64,000 nt of DNA from Flavobacteriaceae bacterium. Lineage in GTDB: Bacteria > Bacteroidota > Bacteroidia > Flavobacteriales > Flavobacteriaceae. Positions 7,931 to 16,805 of the stretch are shown piece by piece; position 1 is the first letter of the stretch; each line of letters begins with the position of its first letter. The position numbers were made by a program, and so were the translations under genes. The notes beneath the pieces are model-generated. The model made no database searches and was not told the origin of the DNA. It saw only the letters and a list, made by a program, of their open reading frames with translations. The stretch lies in the NCBI GenBank assembly GCA_018402205.1, contig JAGYIX010000004.1:62001-126000 (forward strand). The letters are read 5' to 3'.

Positions 7931-10900
7931 ATGAAACATCTTAATACCCTTTTGGTGCTCTTGATGAGTATGGTTGTAACCATCTCGGTGAATGCACAGC
8001 GCAAAAAATCTTCAGAGTCTACTGACAATTCCTCAGAGATCTCCCTAGACGCCTTCGAATTTAGAAATATTGGTCCGGCATTTCTGTCGGGTCGCATCGC
8101 TGACATTGCCATTGACCCTAACAACGAGAATCGTTGGTTTGTTGCTGTCGGATCTGGCGGCGTCTGGAAGACCGATAACGCTGGAACCACTTGGCAGCCT
8201 TTGTTCGACGAAGAGGGTTCTTATTCTACAGGATGCGTGACTATAGACCCATCAAACAGCCAAGTGATATGGGTGGGTACTGGAGAGAATGTTGGCGGCC
8301 GACACGTGGCCTATGGTGACGGGGTTTATAAATCAGAAGATGGAGGAGCCAGTTGGAACAATATGGGCCTCAAGACATCTGAACATATTTCAAAAATAGT
8401 GGTGCATCCGACCGACCCTAACATAGTTTGGGTAGCTGCTCAAGGTCCACTATGGAGCAAAGGCGGAGAGCGCGGAGTATACAAAACCGCTGACGGCGGA
8501 AAAACCTGGAAACAAGTACTAGGAAACAACGAATGGACAGGGGCCACTGAATTGGTGATCGACCCTAGAAATCCAGAAGTGCTTTACGCCGCTACTTGGG
8601 ACAGGCATAGAACGGTTGCTGCACTTATGGGCGGAGGCCCGGGGTCTGGATTACACCGTTCAACCGACGGAGGTGAAAGCTGGACTAAGCTAAGTCAGGG
8701 GCTACCCACCTCTAATATGGGTAAGATCGGATTAGCAATTTCTCCTCAACAGCCAGATGTGCTCTATGCAGCCATTGAGCTCGATCGCAAAAGCGGCGCA
8801 GTTTACCGCTCTGCTGACCGAGGCGAATCGTGGACTAAGATGTCTAATACGGTTTCGGGCGGAACGGGTCCGCACTACTACCAAGAACTCTATGCCAGCC
8901 CTCATAAATTTGACCGACTGTACCTTATGAATGTGCGCGTGCTTACCTCAGAAGATGGGGGTAAAACCTTCGCCGAATTAAAAGAAGAAAAGAAGCACTC
9001 AGATAACCATGCTATTGCCTTTAAAAAGGACGATCCGAATTACTTAATGATCGGAACCGATGCCGGTATTTACGAGAGCTTTGATCTAGCTGAGAATTGG
9101 CGCTACATCAAAAACCTTCCGCTCACTCAATTTTACAAGGTTGCGGTTAATAATGCAGAGCCTTTCTATCACGTGTTTGGTGGAACTCAAGATAATGGAT
9201 CGGCTGGAGGCCCTTCGGCTACCGACGAGGCTCAAGGTATTAGCAACAAGCATTGGTATAAGACGCTCTTTGCAGACGGACATCAATCGGCAACCGACCC
9301 TGAGTTTAACGACATCATTTATGCCGAAACGCAGCAGGGCGGACTTCACCGGGTAGATTTAACTACAGGTGAACCTTTAGCTATTCAGCCTCAAGCATTT
9401 TTGGGTGATCCGCATGAGCGTTTCAATTGGGACGCTCCGATTTTAGTTTCTCCCCATAATCCTGCCCGACTGTATTTTGCCTCTTACCGGGTATGGAAGT
9501 CAGAATCTAGAGGCGACGATTGGACACCTATTTCAAAAGATCTTACGCGAAATGAGGAGCGCCTTAACCTTCCGATTATGGGTCGACAGCAGTCATGGGA
9601 TAACGCCTGGGATGTTATGGCTATGTCTAACTACAATACCATCACTTCACTAAGTGAATCGCCCGTTAAAGAGGGCTTACTCTACGCCGGAACCGACGAC
9701 GGATTTGTGCAGGTTACCGAAGATGGAGGTGCAAACTGGACAGCTGTGCCGGTGACCAAAATGGGACTACCCGAGCGTAGCTTTGTCAACGACATCAAAG
9801 CCGACCTTCACGATGAAAATACGGTTTATGCGGTACTTGACAATCATAAAGAGGGCGATTTTAACCCATATCTTTTTAAGAGTACCGATAAAGGAAAAAC
9901 ATGGAAGTCGATCAGTGCAAATTTGCCGAAGCGCACCTTGCTATGGCGCATTGTTCAAGACCACATCGATCCTCAGCTGCTATTTTTAGCCACGGAATTT
10001 GGTGTGTATACCTCTCTTAATGGGGGAGCGCACTGGCAAAAGCTACCAGGCACTCCGAATATGGCATTTAGAGATCTGACCATACAAAAGCGTGAGAATG
10101 ACCTGGTGGCCGCTTCGTTTGGCCGCGGTTTTTATGTGCTAGATGATTACAGTGCCTTGCGTCAAATGAAGCCTAGTTCACTTAATGCCACGGCTGCACT
10201 CTTTGATACTAGACCGGCTAAATGGTTTATTCCAAGAAGCAACTTAGGAAACACAGGGGCCGATTTCTACATCGCCGATAACCCAACCTTTGGGGCAGTT
10301 TTCACTTACCATTTGTCTCAAGATTTTAAGTCGGCTAAAGAATTGCGTCAAGAGCGCGAAAAAAAGGCGAATACAGCAAAAGCTTCAATTCCATTTGTCG
10401 GCTATGATGCGCTTGACAACGAGTTGTTAGAGCCAGAGGCTTTAGCCTGGATTTTAATCACAGATCAACAGGGTAATGTGGTTAGAAAAATAAGCGAAAA
10501 AGCAAAAAAGGGAAGTCACCGCATCGCTTGGGACCTTAGACACGCGTACACTGCACCACTAGTGCTTGACAAAGATGCTCGTGTAGTAGAGGCCGGCCCT
10601 ATGGTACGACCAGGTACGTTCACCGCCTCGCTTATTGTGGAGAAGGGCGGAGCGGTGCTCGCGCAAACAAATCCGATCAGCTTTGAGGTCAAACCCATAC
10701 GTGAAGGAGTGCTTCAAGGGGTAGATTTCAAGACCTATGAGGCATTTAGGGCTGACTATGCGGCTGTTGAGGCTTCTTATTTGGCGTTTAGTCAATCACT
10801 TAATTCAGTTGAAGAGCGCATAAGTGTTTTACGCGCAAATACTGCACGTCTGTTCAATAACTTAAAAGACCTTCAGGCTATCAACGAATTGGGTTTACAG

Positions 10901-11164
10901 TTGGCTGCTTTAAAAAAGCAAAGTACGGTTAGCCCCTCGCGCGATGAGGTAGGTGAGAAAGATACGCATACCACTTTGAGTAACCTCAGAATGGCCTCTC
11001 GCGGATTTTCAACTACTTATGGCCCAACACCATTACATATGAGGTCTTTAGAGCAGGCTAAGGAATTACTTAAAACCGATAATGCCGACTTAATAAAGCT
11101 TCAATTAGCAATTGATGGATTTTTAACTCAATTGGAGTCTAAAGGAATAACTGTCATTCACTAA
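7931..11164 (+). CDS. Large secreted Asp-box (VPS10/sortilin-like) beta-propeller protein
   Basis: The product has 1,077 residues. A signal peptide ends near NAQ (residues 21-23). From about residue 40 to 740 there are repeated Asp-box motifs of the form S-x-D-x-G-x-x-W, for example KTDNAGTTW, KSEDGGASW, KTADGGKTW, RSTDGGESW, RSADRGESW, VTEDGGANW and KSTDKGKTW. That is the sortilin/Vps10 and BNR propeller pattern, probably two propellers. Residues about 780-1,077 form a separate C-terminal region with a charged, partly helical end. I see no type IX sorting domain at the C-terminus. These proteins are often annotated as glycosyl hydrolases, but no catalytic residues are evident, so the function is unknown. 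A terminator follows 23 bases downstream. Confidence 0.8.
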   Translation: MKHLNTLLVLLMSMVVTISVNAQRKKSSESTDNSSEISLDAFEFRNIGPAFLSGRIADIAIDPNNENRWFVAVGSGGVWKTDNAGTTWQPLFDEEGSYSTGCVTIDPSNSQVIWVGTGENVGGRHVAYGDGVYKSEDGGASWNNMGLKTSEHISKIVVHPTDPNIVWVAAQGPLWSKGGERGVYKTADGGKTWKQVLGNNEWTGATELVIDPRNPEVLYAATWDRHRTVAALMGGGPGSGLHRSTDGGESWTKLSQGLPTSNMGKIGLAISPQQPDVLYAAIELDRKSGAVYRSADRGESWTKMSNTVSGGTGPHYYQELYASPHKFDRLYLMNVRVLTSEDGGKTFAELKEEKKHSDNHAIAFKKDDPNYLMIGTDAGIYESFDLAENWRYIKNLPLTQFYKVAVNNAEPFYHVFGGTQDNGSAGGPSATDEAQGISNKHWYKTLFADGHQSATDPEFNDIIYAETQQGGLHRVDLTTGEPLAIQPQAFLGDPHERFNWDAPILVSPHNPARLYFASYRVWKSESRGDDWTPISKDLTRNEERLNLPIMGRQQSWDNAWDVMAMSNYNTITSLSESPVKEGLLYAGTDDGFVQVTEDGGANWTAVPVTKMGLPERSFVNDIKADLHDENTVYAVLDNHKEGDFNPYLFKSTDKGKTWKSISANLPKRTLLWRIVQDHIDPQLLFLATEFGVYTSLNGGAHWQKLPGTPNMAFRDLTIQKRENDLVAASFGRGFYVLDDYSALRQMKPSSLNATAALFDTRPAKWFIPRSNLGNTGADFYIADNPTFGAVFTYHLSQDFKSAKELRQEREKKANTAKASIPFVGYDALDNELLEPEALAWILITDQQGNVVRKISEKAKKGSHRIAWDLRHAYTAPLVLDKDARVVEAGPMVRPGTFTASLIVEKGGAVLAQTNPISFEVKPIREGVLQGVDFKTYEAFRADYAAVEASYLAFSQSLNSVEERISVLRANTARLFNNLKDLQAINELGLQLAALKKQSTVSPSRDEVGEKDTHTTLSNLRMASRGFSTTYGPTPLHMRSLEQAKELLKTDNADLIKLQLAIDGFLTQLESKGITVIH

Positions 11165-11187
11165 GTAATATTTTTTGTTTTAAACTT

Positions 11188-11215
11188 AAAAAGCCACTCT
11201 ATTGAGTGGCTTTTT
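11188..11215. terminator. Bidirectional intrinsic terminator
   Basis: AAAAAGCCACTC (11188-11199) pairs perfectly with GAGTGGCTTTTT (11204-11215) around the loop TATT, with further Ts beyond. It lies between the plus-strand propeller gene and the minus-strand phosphodiesterase remnant, whose TAG stop (11199-11201) falls inside the hairpin. Confidence 0.9.
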
Positions 11216-11961
11216 TTATCCGGGTGTTTAAAAACTCACCAACTTTTTTTGGCTGATCCGTATTTATATAATCGAGCCCTGCCTCTATGCTCCACTTCCA
11301 AGCTAGCGGTGTGTCAGGAACGGCCCATAGGCGAACAGGTTTTTTAAAGGTCTTAGCCTTTTTAATAAATAAAGCCAATTGCGATTGGTCATCAGAGGCT
11401 ATAGGGGCGTCTCCCCTCCAACCCGAATAACGCCGGAACGATTGACTGATCATAGCTACCCTAGACCAGGCTAATTCAGAGGTTTGATCGATTTCTTGAC
11501 AATCAAAAAAGATATAGTGATGGATAATCGGTGTAGTCGTCAGGGGAGGGACGATTTCCGGAGATTACAAAGTGCAGGCCTTTCTCTTGCTTAGGAAAAG
11601 AAAAGGGTTCTAGCTCTTTTAGAGCTTCTACAACTGCTTTAAGGCTTTCATAGGCCTCAGTTTTAATGTCGATTAACACATAAAGATCTTCTAACCGGCT
11701 ATCTTCATTAAGTGCTAAAAGTCTTAGAGGGTCTAAATAAAGGGATTCAAGCGTTAATTCTTGTTTTATGCTCTGTAATTCATGGGCGACATAAAGGATA
11801 GAATCTTTGAATAGAACATCGATCTCTATAGAAGATGCACCCGCTTCAAGTGCTCCATATAACGGATTTTGCTGGGCATAATCGTTATGAGAGTGCACAC
11901 TTATTTGTGCTGTTAGGCCCCAGGAGAACGCTAGAAATAAAATGAATGATAGGCTTTTCAT
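11199..11961 (-). pseudogene. Secreted GDPD/PI-PLC-like phosphodiesterase, frameshifted
   Basis: Two adjoining reading frames (11503-11961 and 11199-11502) form one protein of about 253 residues. The first begins with a signal peptide (MKSLSFILFLAFSWGLTAQ) and holds SVHSHNDYAQQNPLYGAL, EAGASSIEIDV and LYVAHE, the usual His and acidic metal ligands of the glycerophosphodiester phosphodiesterase/PI-PLC superfamily. The second ends with PVRLWAVPDTPLAW and DYINTDQP, the family C-terminus. The break is at a run of six A on the plus strand (11505-11510); five would restore FDCQEIDQTSELAW across the junction. It could be a real mutation, a sequence error or frameshifting at TTT-TGA. If intact it would be an exported phosphodiesterase of unknown substrate. 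Confidence 0.75.
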
Positions 11962-12019
11962 AACGATGCAGGATGAATTACTTCTTGAAAATACCTAATT
12001 TGATCTAAATGTGCGTACA

Positions 12020-12217
12020 ATGAAAAAATGGTTTATTTACTCAGTGGCTTCATTATCTACGGTAGGCTTTGGTTTAGCTCTTTTAGGCGAAGCTATTATT
12101 GCAAAATTTAAAGAAGAGCCGTGGTTTTTAATGGGCACATTGGCTCTTGTAGTTATTAATACAGGACTGTCTTTATTAGGTAGAGCGGTAATTGAACGTT
12201 TAAAGGAGTATAAATGA
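12020..12217 (+). CDS. Small two-helix membrane protein of unknown function
   Basis: From the ATG at 12020 the product has 65 residues; a GTG at 12011 would add three. Two hydrophobic segments (about residues 5-24 and 38-56) flank the charged loop KFKEEPW, and the C-terminus is basic (ERLKEYK). This suggests a helical hairpin in the inner membrane. I do not recognise the family. Its TGA overlaps the ATG of the following transporter gene by four bases, so it is translationally coupled and may be a small accessory subunit. That role is inference. Confidence 0.6.
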   Translation: MKKWFIYSVASLSTVGFGLALLGEAIIAKFKEEPWFLMGTLALVVINTGLSLLGRAVIERLKEYK

Positions 12218-13110
12218 TCGATTCTACCTTGAGTGATATACAGATTCAGTTTAACCCTGAATCGCTTTGGCTTCTGAACTTGGCACTGGGTTTTATCATG
12301 TTTGGGATTGCCCTAGAAATTAAACCAGCCCATTTCAGAATGCTTTGGGAGTCACCAAGAGCTATTTTTGCTGGACTTTTCAGCCAATTTATAGCCCTGC
12401 AGTTAGTCACTTTAAGTATAGTTTGGGTGCTTAATCCTGCTACTGACATTGCCTTGGGTATGTTCTTGGTGGCGGCATGCCCTGGGGGTAATGTCTCCAA
12501 TTTTATGAGCCATTTAGCTCGAGGAAACAGTGCCCTTTCGGTCAGTTTAACGGCTATTTCATCTGTAGCATCGGTAATTATGACGCCATTAGTGTTTAGT
12601 ACCGTATCTCATATTTACTTAGAGCGTACCTATGCAACCACTAATTTTTCTATTTCGTTTTTGGATATGTTTGGCGTGGTGATTCTCATCTTAGGTATTC
12701 CGCTGGCTTTTGGTATGGCAGTAGCCCATTTTCTGCCAGAGCGCGCTAAAATGCTTTCAAAGGGTTTCAGGCTGGCTTCTATTTCGTTTTTTGCTTTACT
12801 AGTGTTATTCATGATCGTTCAAAATCAATCGGCTTTTCAAGCAACTATAATCTCATTATTCGGATTAGTGATTGTTCACAATTTAGCCGCACTATCGATA
12901 GGTTTTGCGGTGGCTCTTCTCTTTAGACTTGGTGTTGCAGAAAGACGCACCTTAAGCCTTGAAACGGGAATTCAAAATTCAGGATTAGGCCTTTTACTTA
13001 TTTTTTCTTTTTTCGATAAGAATATAAGCATGGCCTTGGTAGCCGCTATTTGGGGAATTTGGCATTTGATCTCGGGCATGTCTATTGCGTTATTTTGGTC
13101 CAAACGATAA
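12214..13110 (+). CDS. Bile acid:sodium symporter (BASS) family transporter
   Basis: This inner-membrane protein of 298 residues has about nine hydrophobic segments. The stretch MFLVAACPGGNVSNFMSHLA (near residues 80-100) is the signature of the SBF/BASS family, and LETGIQNSGLGLLL (near 249-262) is the second conserved sodium-site region. Members move bile acids, pantoate, pyruvate or other organic anions with Na+. The substrate here cannot be told from sequence. It is coupled to the small membrane protein upstream and followed nine bases later by an acyltransferase gene. Confidence 0.88.
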   Translation: MIDSTLSDIQIQFNPESLWLLNLALGFIMFGIALEIKPAHFRMLWESPRAIFAGLFSQFIALQLVTLSIVWVLNPATDIALGMFLVAACPGGNVSNFMSHLARGNSALSVSLTAISSVASVIMTPLVFSTVSHIYLERTYATTNFSISFLDMFGVVILILGIPLAFGMAVAHFLPERAKMLSKGFRLASISFFALLVLFMIVQNQSAFQATIISLFGLVIVHNLAALSIGFAVALLFRLGVAERRTLSLETGIQNSGLGLLLIFSFFDKNISMALVAAIWGIWHLISGMSIALFWSKR

Positions 13111-13119
13111 TGGGTTAAA

Positions 13120-14118
13120 ATGGTACGTGATTTTTTAGTTTCAGGAGTTAAATGGGTACTGCGCATAGGCTTAAGGCTATACTTCAAAGAGATTAGACAT
13201 AGCCAACGTCAGATAGATCAAAATAGACCGTTACTTTTTTTAGCTAATCATCAGAACGCATTAATCGATGCGCTTTTAATTGCCGCCTTTAACCGGCGAA
13301 AAACGTTTTTTTTAGTGCGATCAAGCGTTTTTAAGCACAAGCCTATAGCGAGGGTATTGTATTATTTAGGGATGAGGCCCATTTACCGCATACGCGATGG
13401 CAAGCACTTAGTGAGCAATAACGAGCCCATCTTGAACTTCTTTGCAGAAGCATTGGCACAGGGTAACTGCGTGCTTATTTTTCCGGAAGGCAATCATTCG
13501 CTTAGACGAACGCTGCGACCCCTGAGAAAGGGATTTATTGAAATCGCAGATAAGGCGTTCGCCCTAGATAGCGATCTCAATTTGGGACTGGTAACCGTTG
13601 GTCTAAGCTACCAAAATGCTACTTGTTTCAGAGATCGTGTGCATATTCATTACGCCGACGCCATTGATGCCACAAGTCTGTTTGCTGAAGGCACTGATAG
13701 GTCTAGCGGCAAGAAAGAACGCGACAAAGAAATTTTAGCGTTCGTCCACCAGCGCTTATCGGCTTGCACGGTGCACATTGCTTCAGAACATTACGGTGTT
13801 ATCGAACAGCAATTAATCCGCGAAAAAGCAGACTTTCTTCAGGTTCAAGCGGTAAATGCACGGATCGCCGAATTAACAGAATCTATCAGTAGTGATCGAA
13901 GCGAAGAATGCTTGGCCCAAGCTACGCCCTGTGAAGGGAGCCGACTAAAGCTCGTGATCAACATTCTCTTCTGGCCGCTGGTATTTTTTTGGCGCAGGCG
14001 CATCCGGCCGATGATCAAGGAAGATGAATTTGTGAGTACGTTCAGGTTTGCCTACTTCACCTTTGTGCTGCTAGCAGGCCTGCTGCTGGTAGTGCTTTTT
14101 TTAATTTGTTTACTTTAG
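13120..14118 (+). CDS. PlsC-like glycerolipid acyltransferase
   Basis: The protein has 332 residues with the LPLAT catalytic pattern: NHQNALIDA at 43-51 supplies the His and Asp of the NHx4-5D motif, and FPEGNHS near 121-127 is the glycerol-phosphate binding motif. The His-Asp spacing is one residue longer than in classical PlsC, as in the glycerol-3-phosphate/DHAP acyltransferase-like branch. The C-terminus has two hydrophobic segments (about 278-290 and 309-331) separated by a basic stretch. It probably acylates a lysophospholipid or glycerophosphate at the membrane. The exact acceptor is unknown. It is likely co-transcribed with the BASS gene. Confidence 0.85.
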   Translation: MVRDFLVSGVKWVLRIGLRLYFKEIRHSQRQIDQNRPLLFLANHQNALIDALLIAAFNRRKTFFLVRSSVFKHKPIARVLYYLGMRPIYRIRDGKHLVSNNEPILNFFAEALAQGNCVLIFPEGNHSLRRTLRPLRKGFIEIADKAFALDSDLNLGLVTVGLSYQNATCFRDRVHIHYADAIDATSLFAEGTDRSSGKKERDKEILAFVHQRLSACTVHIASEHYGVIEQQLIREKADFLQVQAVNARIAELTESISSDRSEECLAQATPCEGSRLKLVINILFWPLVFFWRRRIRPMIKEDEFVSTFRFAYFTFVLLAGLLLVVLFLICLL

Positions 14119-14264
14119 AGGTAACCCAGACCGATGAAGCTGTAGTGGGGTTGGTGACGTATTATTTCGCAAAGCATTCCCTTATGTTTACCGACCCACA
14201 AAAAGTTGGCGATTAGAAATTTCAAAAAAAATCAATACCAAGTTCTATCGAATTCATTTTTAAT

Positions 14265-14272
14265 TAGTTTTG
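14265..14272 (+). promoter_or_regulatory. TAnnTTTG box at the head of the polyamine operon leader
   Basis: The 441-base gap 14119-14559 holds no large gene. TAGTTTTG at 14265-14272 fits the -7 consensus, with only a weak TTC in the -33 region. Transcription from it would give a leader of about 280 bases. At its 5' end are AACC-tttg-GGTT (14284-14295) and the palindrome GGTTGCAACC (14292-14301); further on is AATGCG-CGAA-CGCATT (14423-14438). A second possible box, TATCTTTA, lies at 14515-14522. I see nothing recognisable in 14119-14260. Confidence 0.45.
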
Positions 14273-14315
14273 CCGCAAAATGTAACCTTTGGGTTGCAAC
14301 CTTAACGTTTTGAAA

Positions 14316-14492
14316 ATGAATGTTATGCTCGGGCTAAAGGGTGTGTTGAAGTTCATCCTAAAAGCCGTATTTAGTGGAGTACGCCGAGTAAAAGGTCAAA
14401 CTTCAAAGTTTATTTCATTTCTAATGCGCGAACGCATTGTGCTTAGCTTGTCTGAGTTGCAGTCACAGTCGAATACGCACATACGCATTTAA
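14316..14492 (+). CDS. Possible small basic protein or upstream ORF in the polyamine leader
   Basis: An ATG at 14316 opens a 58-residue frame that begins MNVMLGLKGVLKFILKAVF and continues with basic, serine-rich residues. It lies wholly inside the predicted leader of the arginine decarboxylase gene and spans the AATGCG/CGCATT hairpin. It could be a real small protein, a regulatory upstream ORF or chance. I do not recognise it, and a TTG nine codons upstream is an alternative start. Confidence is low because no family signature or coupling supports it. Confidence 0.25.
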   Translation: MNVMLGLKGVLKFILKAVFSGVRRVKGQTSKFISFLMRERIVLSLSELQSQSNTHIRI

Positions 14493-14559
14493 TGGAGCCT
14501 TCAAAGCAGAGCCCTATCTTTACAGTTCTTTTTGATTTTAGACCCCTTTAAATGCTTGA

Positions 14560-15954
14560 ATGAAAACAAAATACATTGATTTAATAGACCAGACCTATTT
14601 CTTTCCGCAAGAAGAATTTACCCTACGCGACGACAATCTTCTGTTTCACGGTATAGACTTGATGCAGTTGGTAGAGCAATACGGATCTCCGCTTAAGTTT
14701 ATGTATCTGCCTAAGATCTCCGAAAACATTAGCAAAGCCAAGACCTGGTTTGCAGATGCGTTTAAAAAGTACGATTATCACGGTTCGTATCACTATTGCT
14801 ACTGTACTAAAAGCTCACACTTTAGACACGTGATTGAGCGGGCGCTTGACGCTGGAGTATACATTGAAACTTCATCGGCTTCTGACCTTTCTATAGTAAA
14901 TGTTTTACTGAATGAAAAAAAGATCAAGCCCACAGACTGGGTTATTTGCAATGGATTCAAGCAACAGGTATACGTAGATAAGATAGCTGAGTTGATGACC
15001 TCAAAGGCAGTGAATGTTCTTCCTGTTTTAGACAACTACGTAGAAATCGAGCAGATTAAATCCAAGACCACTGAGCCGTTTTCAGTAGGTATTCGAATTG
15101 CCTCTGAAGAAGAACCTAAATTTGAGTTTTACACCTCTCGTTTAGGTATAGGGTATAAGAACATTGTTCCGTTTTATAAACAGTACATACAAGACGATCC
15201 GCAGATTTCGCTGCGCATGCTGCATTTCTTTATCAACACAGGCATTCGCGACACGGCCTATTACTGGAATGAGCTTCAAAAGTGTTTAAAAGTATATGTG
15301 GGGCTTAAGAAGATTTGTCCTACGCTCAATTCTCTAAATATTGGCGGAGGTTTTCCGATTAAGAATTCATTGGCCTTTAGTTACGATTACGCCTACATGA
15401 TAGACGAAATCGTAAACCAAGTGCGTATAGTTTGTGAAGAAGCCGGTATTGAAGTGCCTGATTTGTACACCGAATTTGGAAGCTATACCGTGGGAGAAAG
15501 TGCGGGTACTATTTATAAGGTGCTTTATCAAAAGCAACAGAATGATAGAGAGAAGTGGAACATGATCGATTCGTCCTTCATCACCACAATGCCTGATTCT
15601 TGGGCTATCAACAAACGATTTATCATGCTGCCCCTCAATCGCTGGAACGACACTTATGAGCGTGTGCTGCTTGGCGGAATAACCTGTGACAGTGACGATT
15701 ACTACAATTCGGAACAGCACGTAAACGCAATTTATCTACCGCGTTTTAGTAAGTCTTATCCGCTTTATATCGGGTTCTTTCACACAGGTGCTTACCAAGA
15801 AACAGTAGGCGGATTTGGGGGCCTACAACACTGCTTGGTTCCACAGCCGAAGTATGTATTGCTTGACCGTGACGAAGAAGGAAATCTGACTTCAAAGCTT
15901 TTCAAAGAACAGCAAACAGCATTAGAATTTTTAACTCAACTTGGATATACGTAA
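14560..15954 (+). CDS. speA: Arginine decarboxylase (fold type III, PLP)
   Basis: This 464-residue cytoplasmic enzyme is predicted to convert arginine to agmatine, the first step of putrescine synthesis. It is a fold-type III PLP enzyme with an alanine-racemase-like barrel. Lys84 in YCTKSSHF is the predicted Schiff-base lysine. The phosphate-binding GGGFPIKNS lies near 263-271, and the C-terminal GGITCDSDDYY carries the Cys-Asp active-site pair of this class. It is shorter than the E. coli biosynthetic enzyme (about 630) but typical for the Bacteroidota form. It is directly followed by agmatinase with a one-base overlap, which supports arginine over ornithine or diaminopimelate as substrate. 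Confidence 0.87.
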   Translation: MKTKYIDLIDQTYFFPQEEFTLRDDNLLFHGIDLMQLVEQYGSPLKFMYLPKISENISKAKTWFADAFKKYDYHGSYHYCYCTKSSHFRHVIERALDAGVYIETSSASDLSIVNVLLNEKKIKPTDWVICNGFKQQVYVDKIAELMTSKAVNVLPVLDNYVEIEQIKSKTTEPFSVGIRIASEEEPKFEFYTSRLGIGYKNIVPFYKQYIQDDPQISLRMLHFFINTGIRDTAYYWNELQKCLKVYVGLKKICPTLNSLNIGGGFPIKNSLAFSYDYAYMIDEIVNQVRIVCEEAGIEVPDLYTEFGSYTVGESAGTIYKVLYQKQQNDREKWNMIDSSFITTMPDSWAINKRFIMLPLNRWNDTYERVLLGGITCDSDDYYNSEQHVNAIYLPRFSKSYPLYIGFFHTGAYQETVGGFGGLQHCLVPQPKYVLLDRDEEGNLTSKLFKEQQTALEFLTQLGYT

Positions 15955-16805
15955 TGAAAACATTTGCAGGAATTCCTGTAGAATTCGCCGGAGCTGATCG
16001 CTCTAAGGTATCACTCATTCCCGTCGCTTATGACGGAACCAGTACATGGGGTAAAGGGGCTGATAAGGGGCCTGAGGCCTTTTTAGACGCAGCCGAGAAC
16101 ATGGAACTCTACGACATTGAGACGCAGTCTGAAGTGTACAAAGAGGGTATCTACTTGCATCAGACGCTTCAGGGATTTTCTACCCCCGACGCCATGGTAG
16201 AAGCCGTATACACTAAATTTAAAGACCAGTATACACGTGGAAAATTAGTGAGCATGGTTGGCGGAGAGCACTCTGTATCTATAGGCGCCATTCGCGCAAC
16301 CGCCGAGTTCTTTGACGACGTTACCGTTGTTCAATTAGATGCACACACCGACCTTAGAGAGTCTTATCTAGGGTCGAAATACAATCACGCATGCGCACTC
16401 TTTGAAGCGCAGCAGACCACCAACCTTATTCAGGTAGGAATTAGATCAATGGACAAACTCGAGCAAGATCGTGTAGACTCTGAGCGCGTGTTCTATGCAC
16501 ATGAATTGGAAGCTGATGAGTTTTGGATGGATAAGGCGATTGATTTGATGACCGAAAACGTGTACATCACTATAGATTTAGATGCTTTTGATCCGTCTAT
16601 ACTTCCGGCAACCGGAACGCCAGAACCCGGAGGCATGTTGTGGTACGAGACGCTTTACTTTTTGCAGCGCATCATTACAGAAAAGAAACTGCTAGGCTTT
16701 GATATCGTTGAGCTCTGCCCCAATGAATTTTCAAAACCATCCAATTTTTTAGCAGCAAAATTGTATTACAAAATACTATCTTATCACTTTACAAAAGAAC
16801 TATGA
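15954..16805 (+). CDS. speB: Agmatinase (ureohydrolase family)
   Basis: The enzyme has 283 residues and is predicted to hydrolyse agmatine to putrescine and urea using two manganese ions. All metal-binding motifs are present: GGEHSVSIG (near 101-109), LDAHTDLRES (near 126-135) and ITIDLDAFDPSILPATG (near 205-221). The family also includes arginase and guanidinobutyrase. The overlap with arginine decarboxylase upstream and the polyamine-type gene downstream makes agmatinase the best reading. Start and stop overlap neighbouring genes by one and four bases. Confidence 0.92.
   Translation: MKTFAGIPVEFAGADRSKVSLIPVAYDGTSTWGKGADKGPEAFLDAAENMELYDIETQSEVYKEGIYLHQTLQGFSTPDAMVEAVYTKFKDQYTRGKLVSMVGGEHSVSIGAIRATAEFFDDVTVVQLDAHTDLRESYLGSKYNHACALFEAQQTTNLIQVGIRSMDKLEQDRVDSERVFYAHELEADEFWMDKAIDLMTENVYITIDLDAFDPSILPATGTPEPGGMLWYETLYFLQRIITEKKLLGFDIVELCPNEFSKPSNFLAAKLYYKILSYHFTKEL

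Noticed and set aside
14289-14492. A 67-residue frame starting with TTG at 14289
   Set aside because: The TTG lies inside the leader dyad and nothing supports it as a start. I kept only the shorter ATG version, at low confidence.
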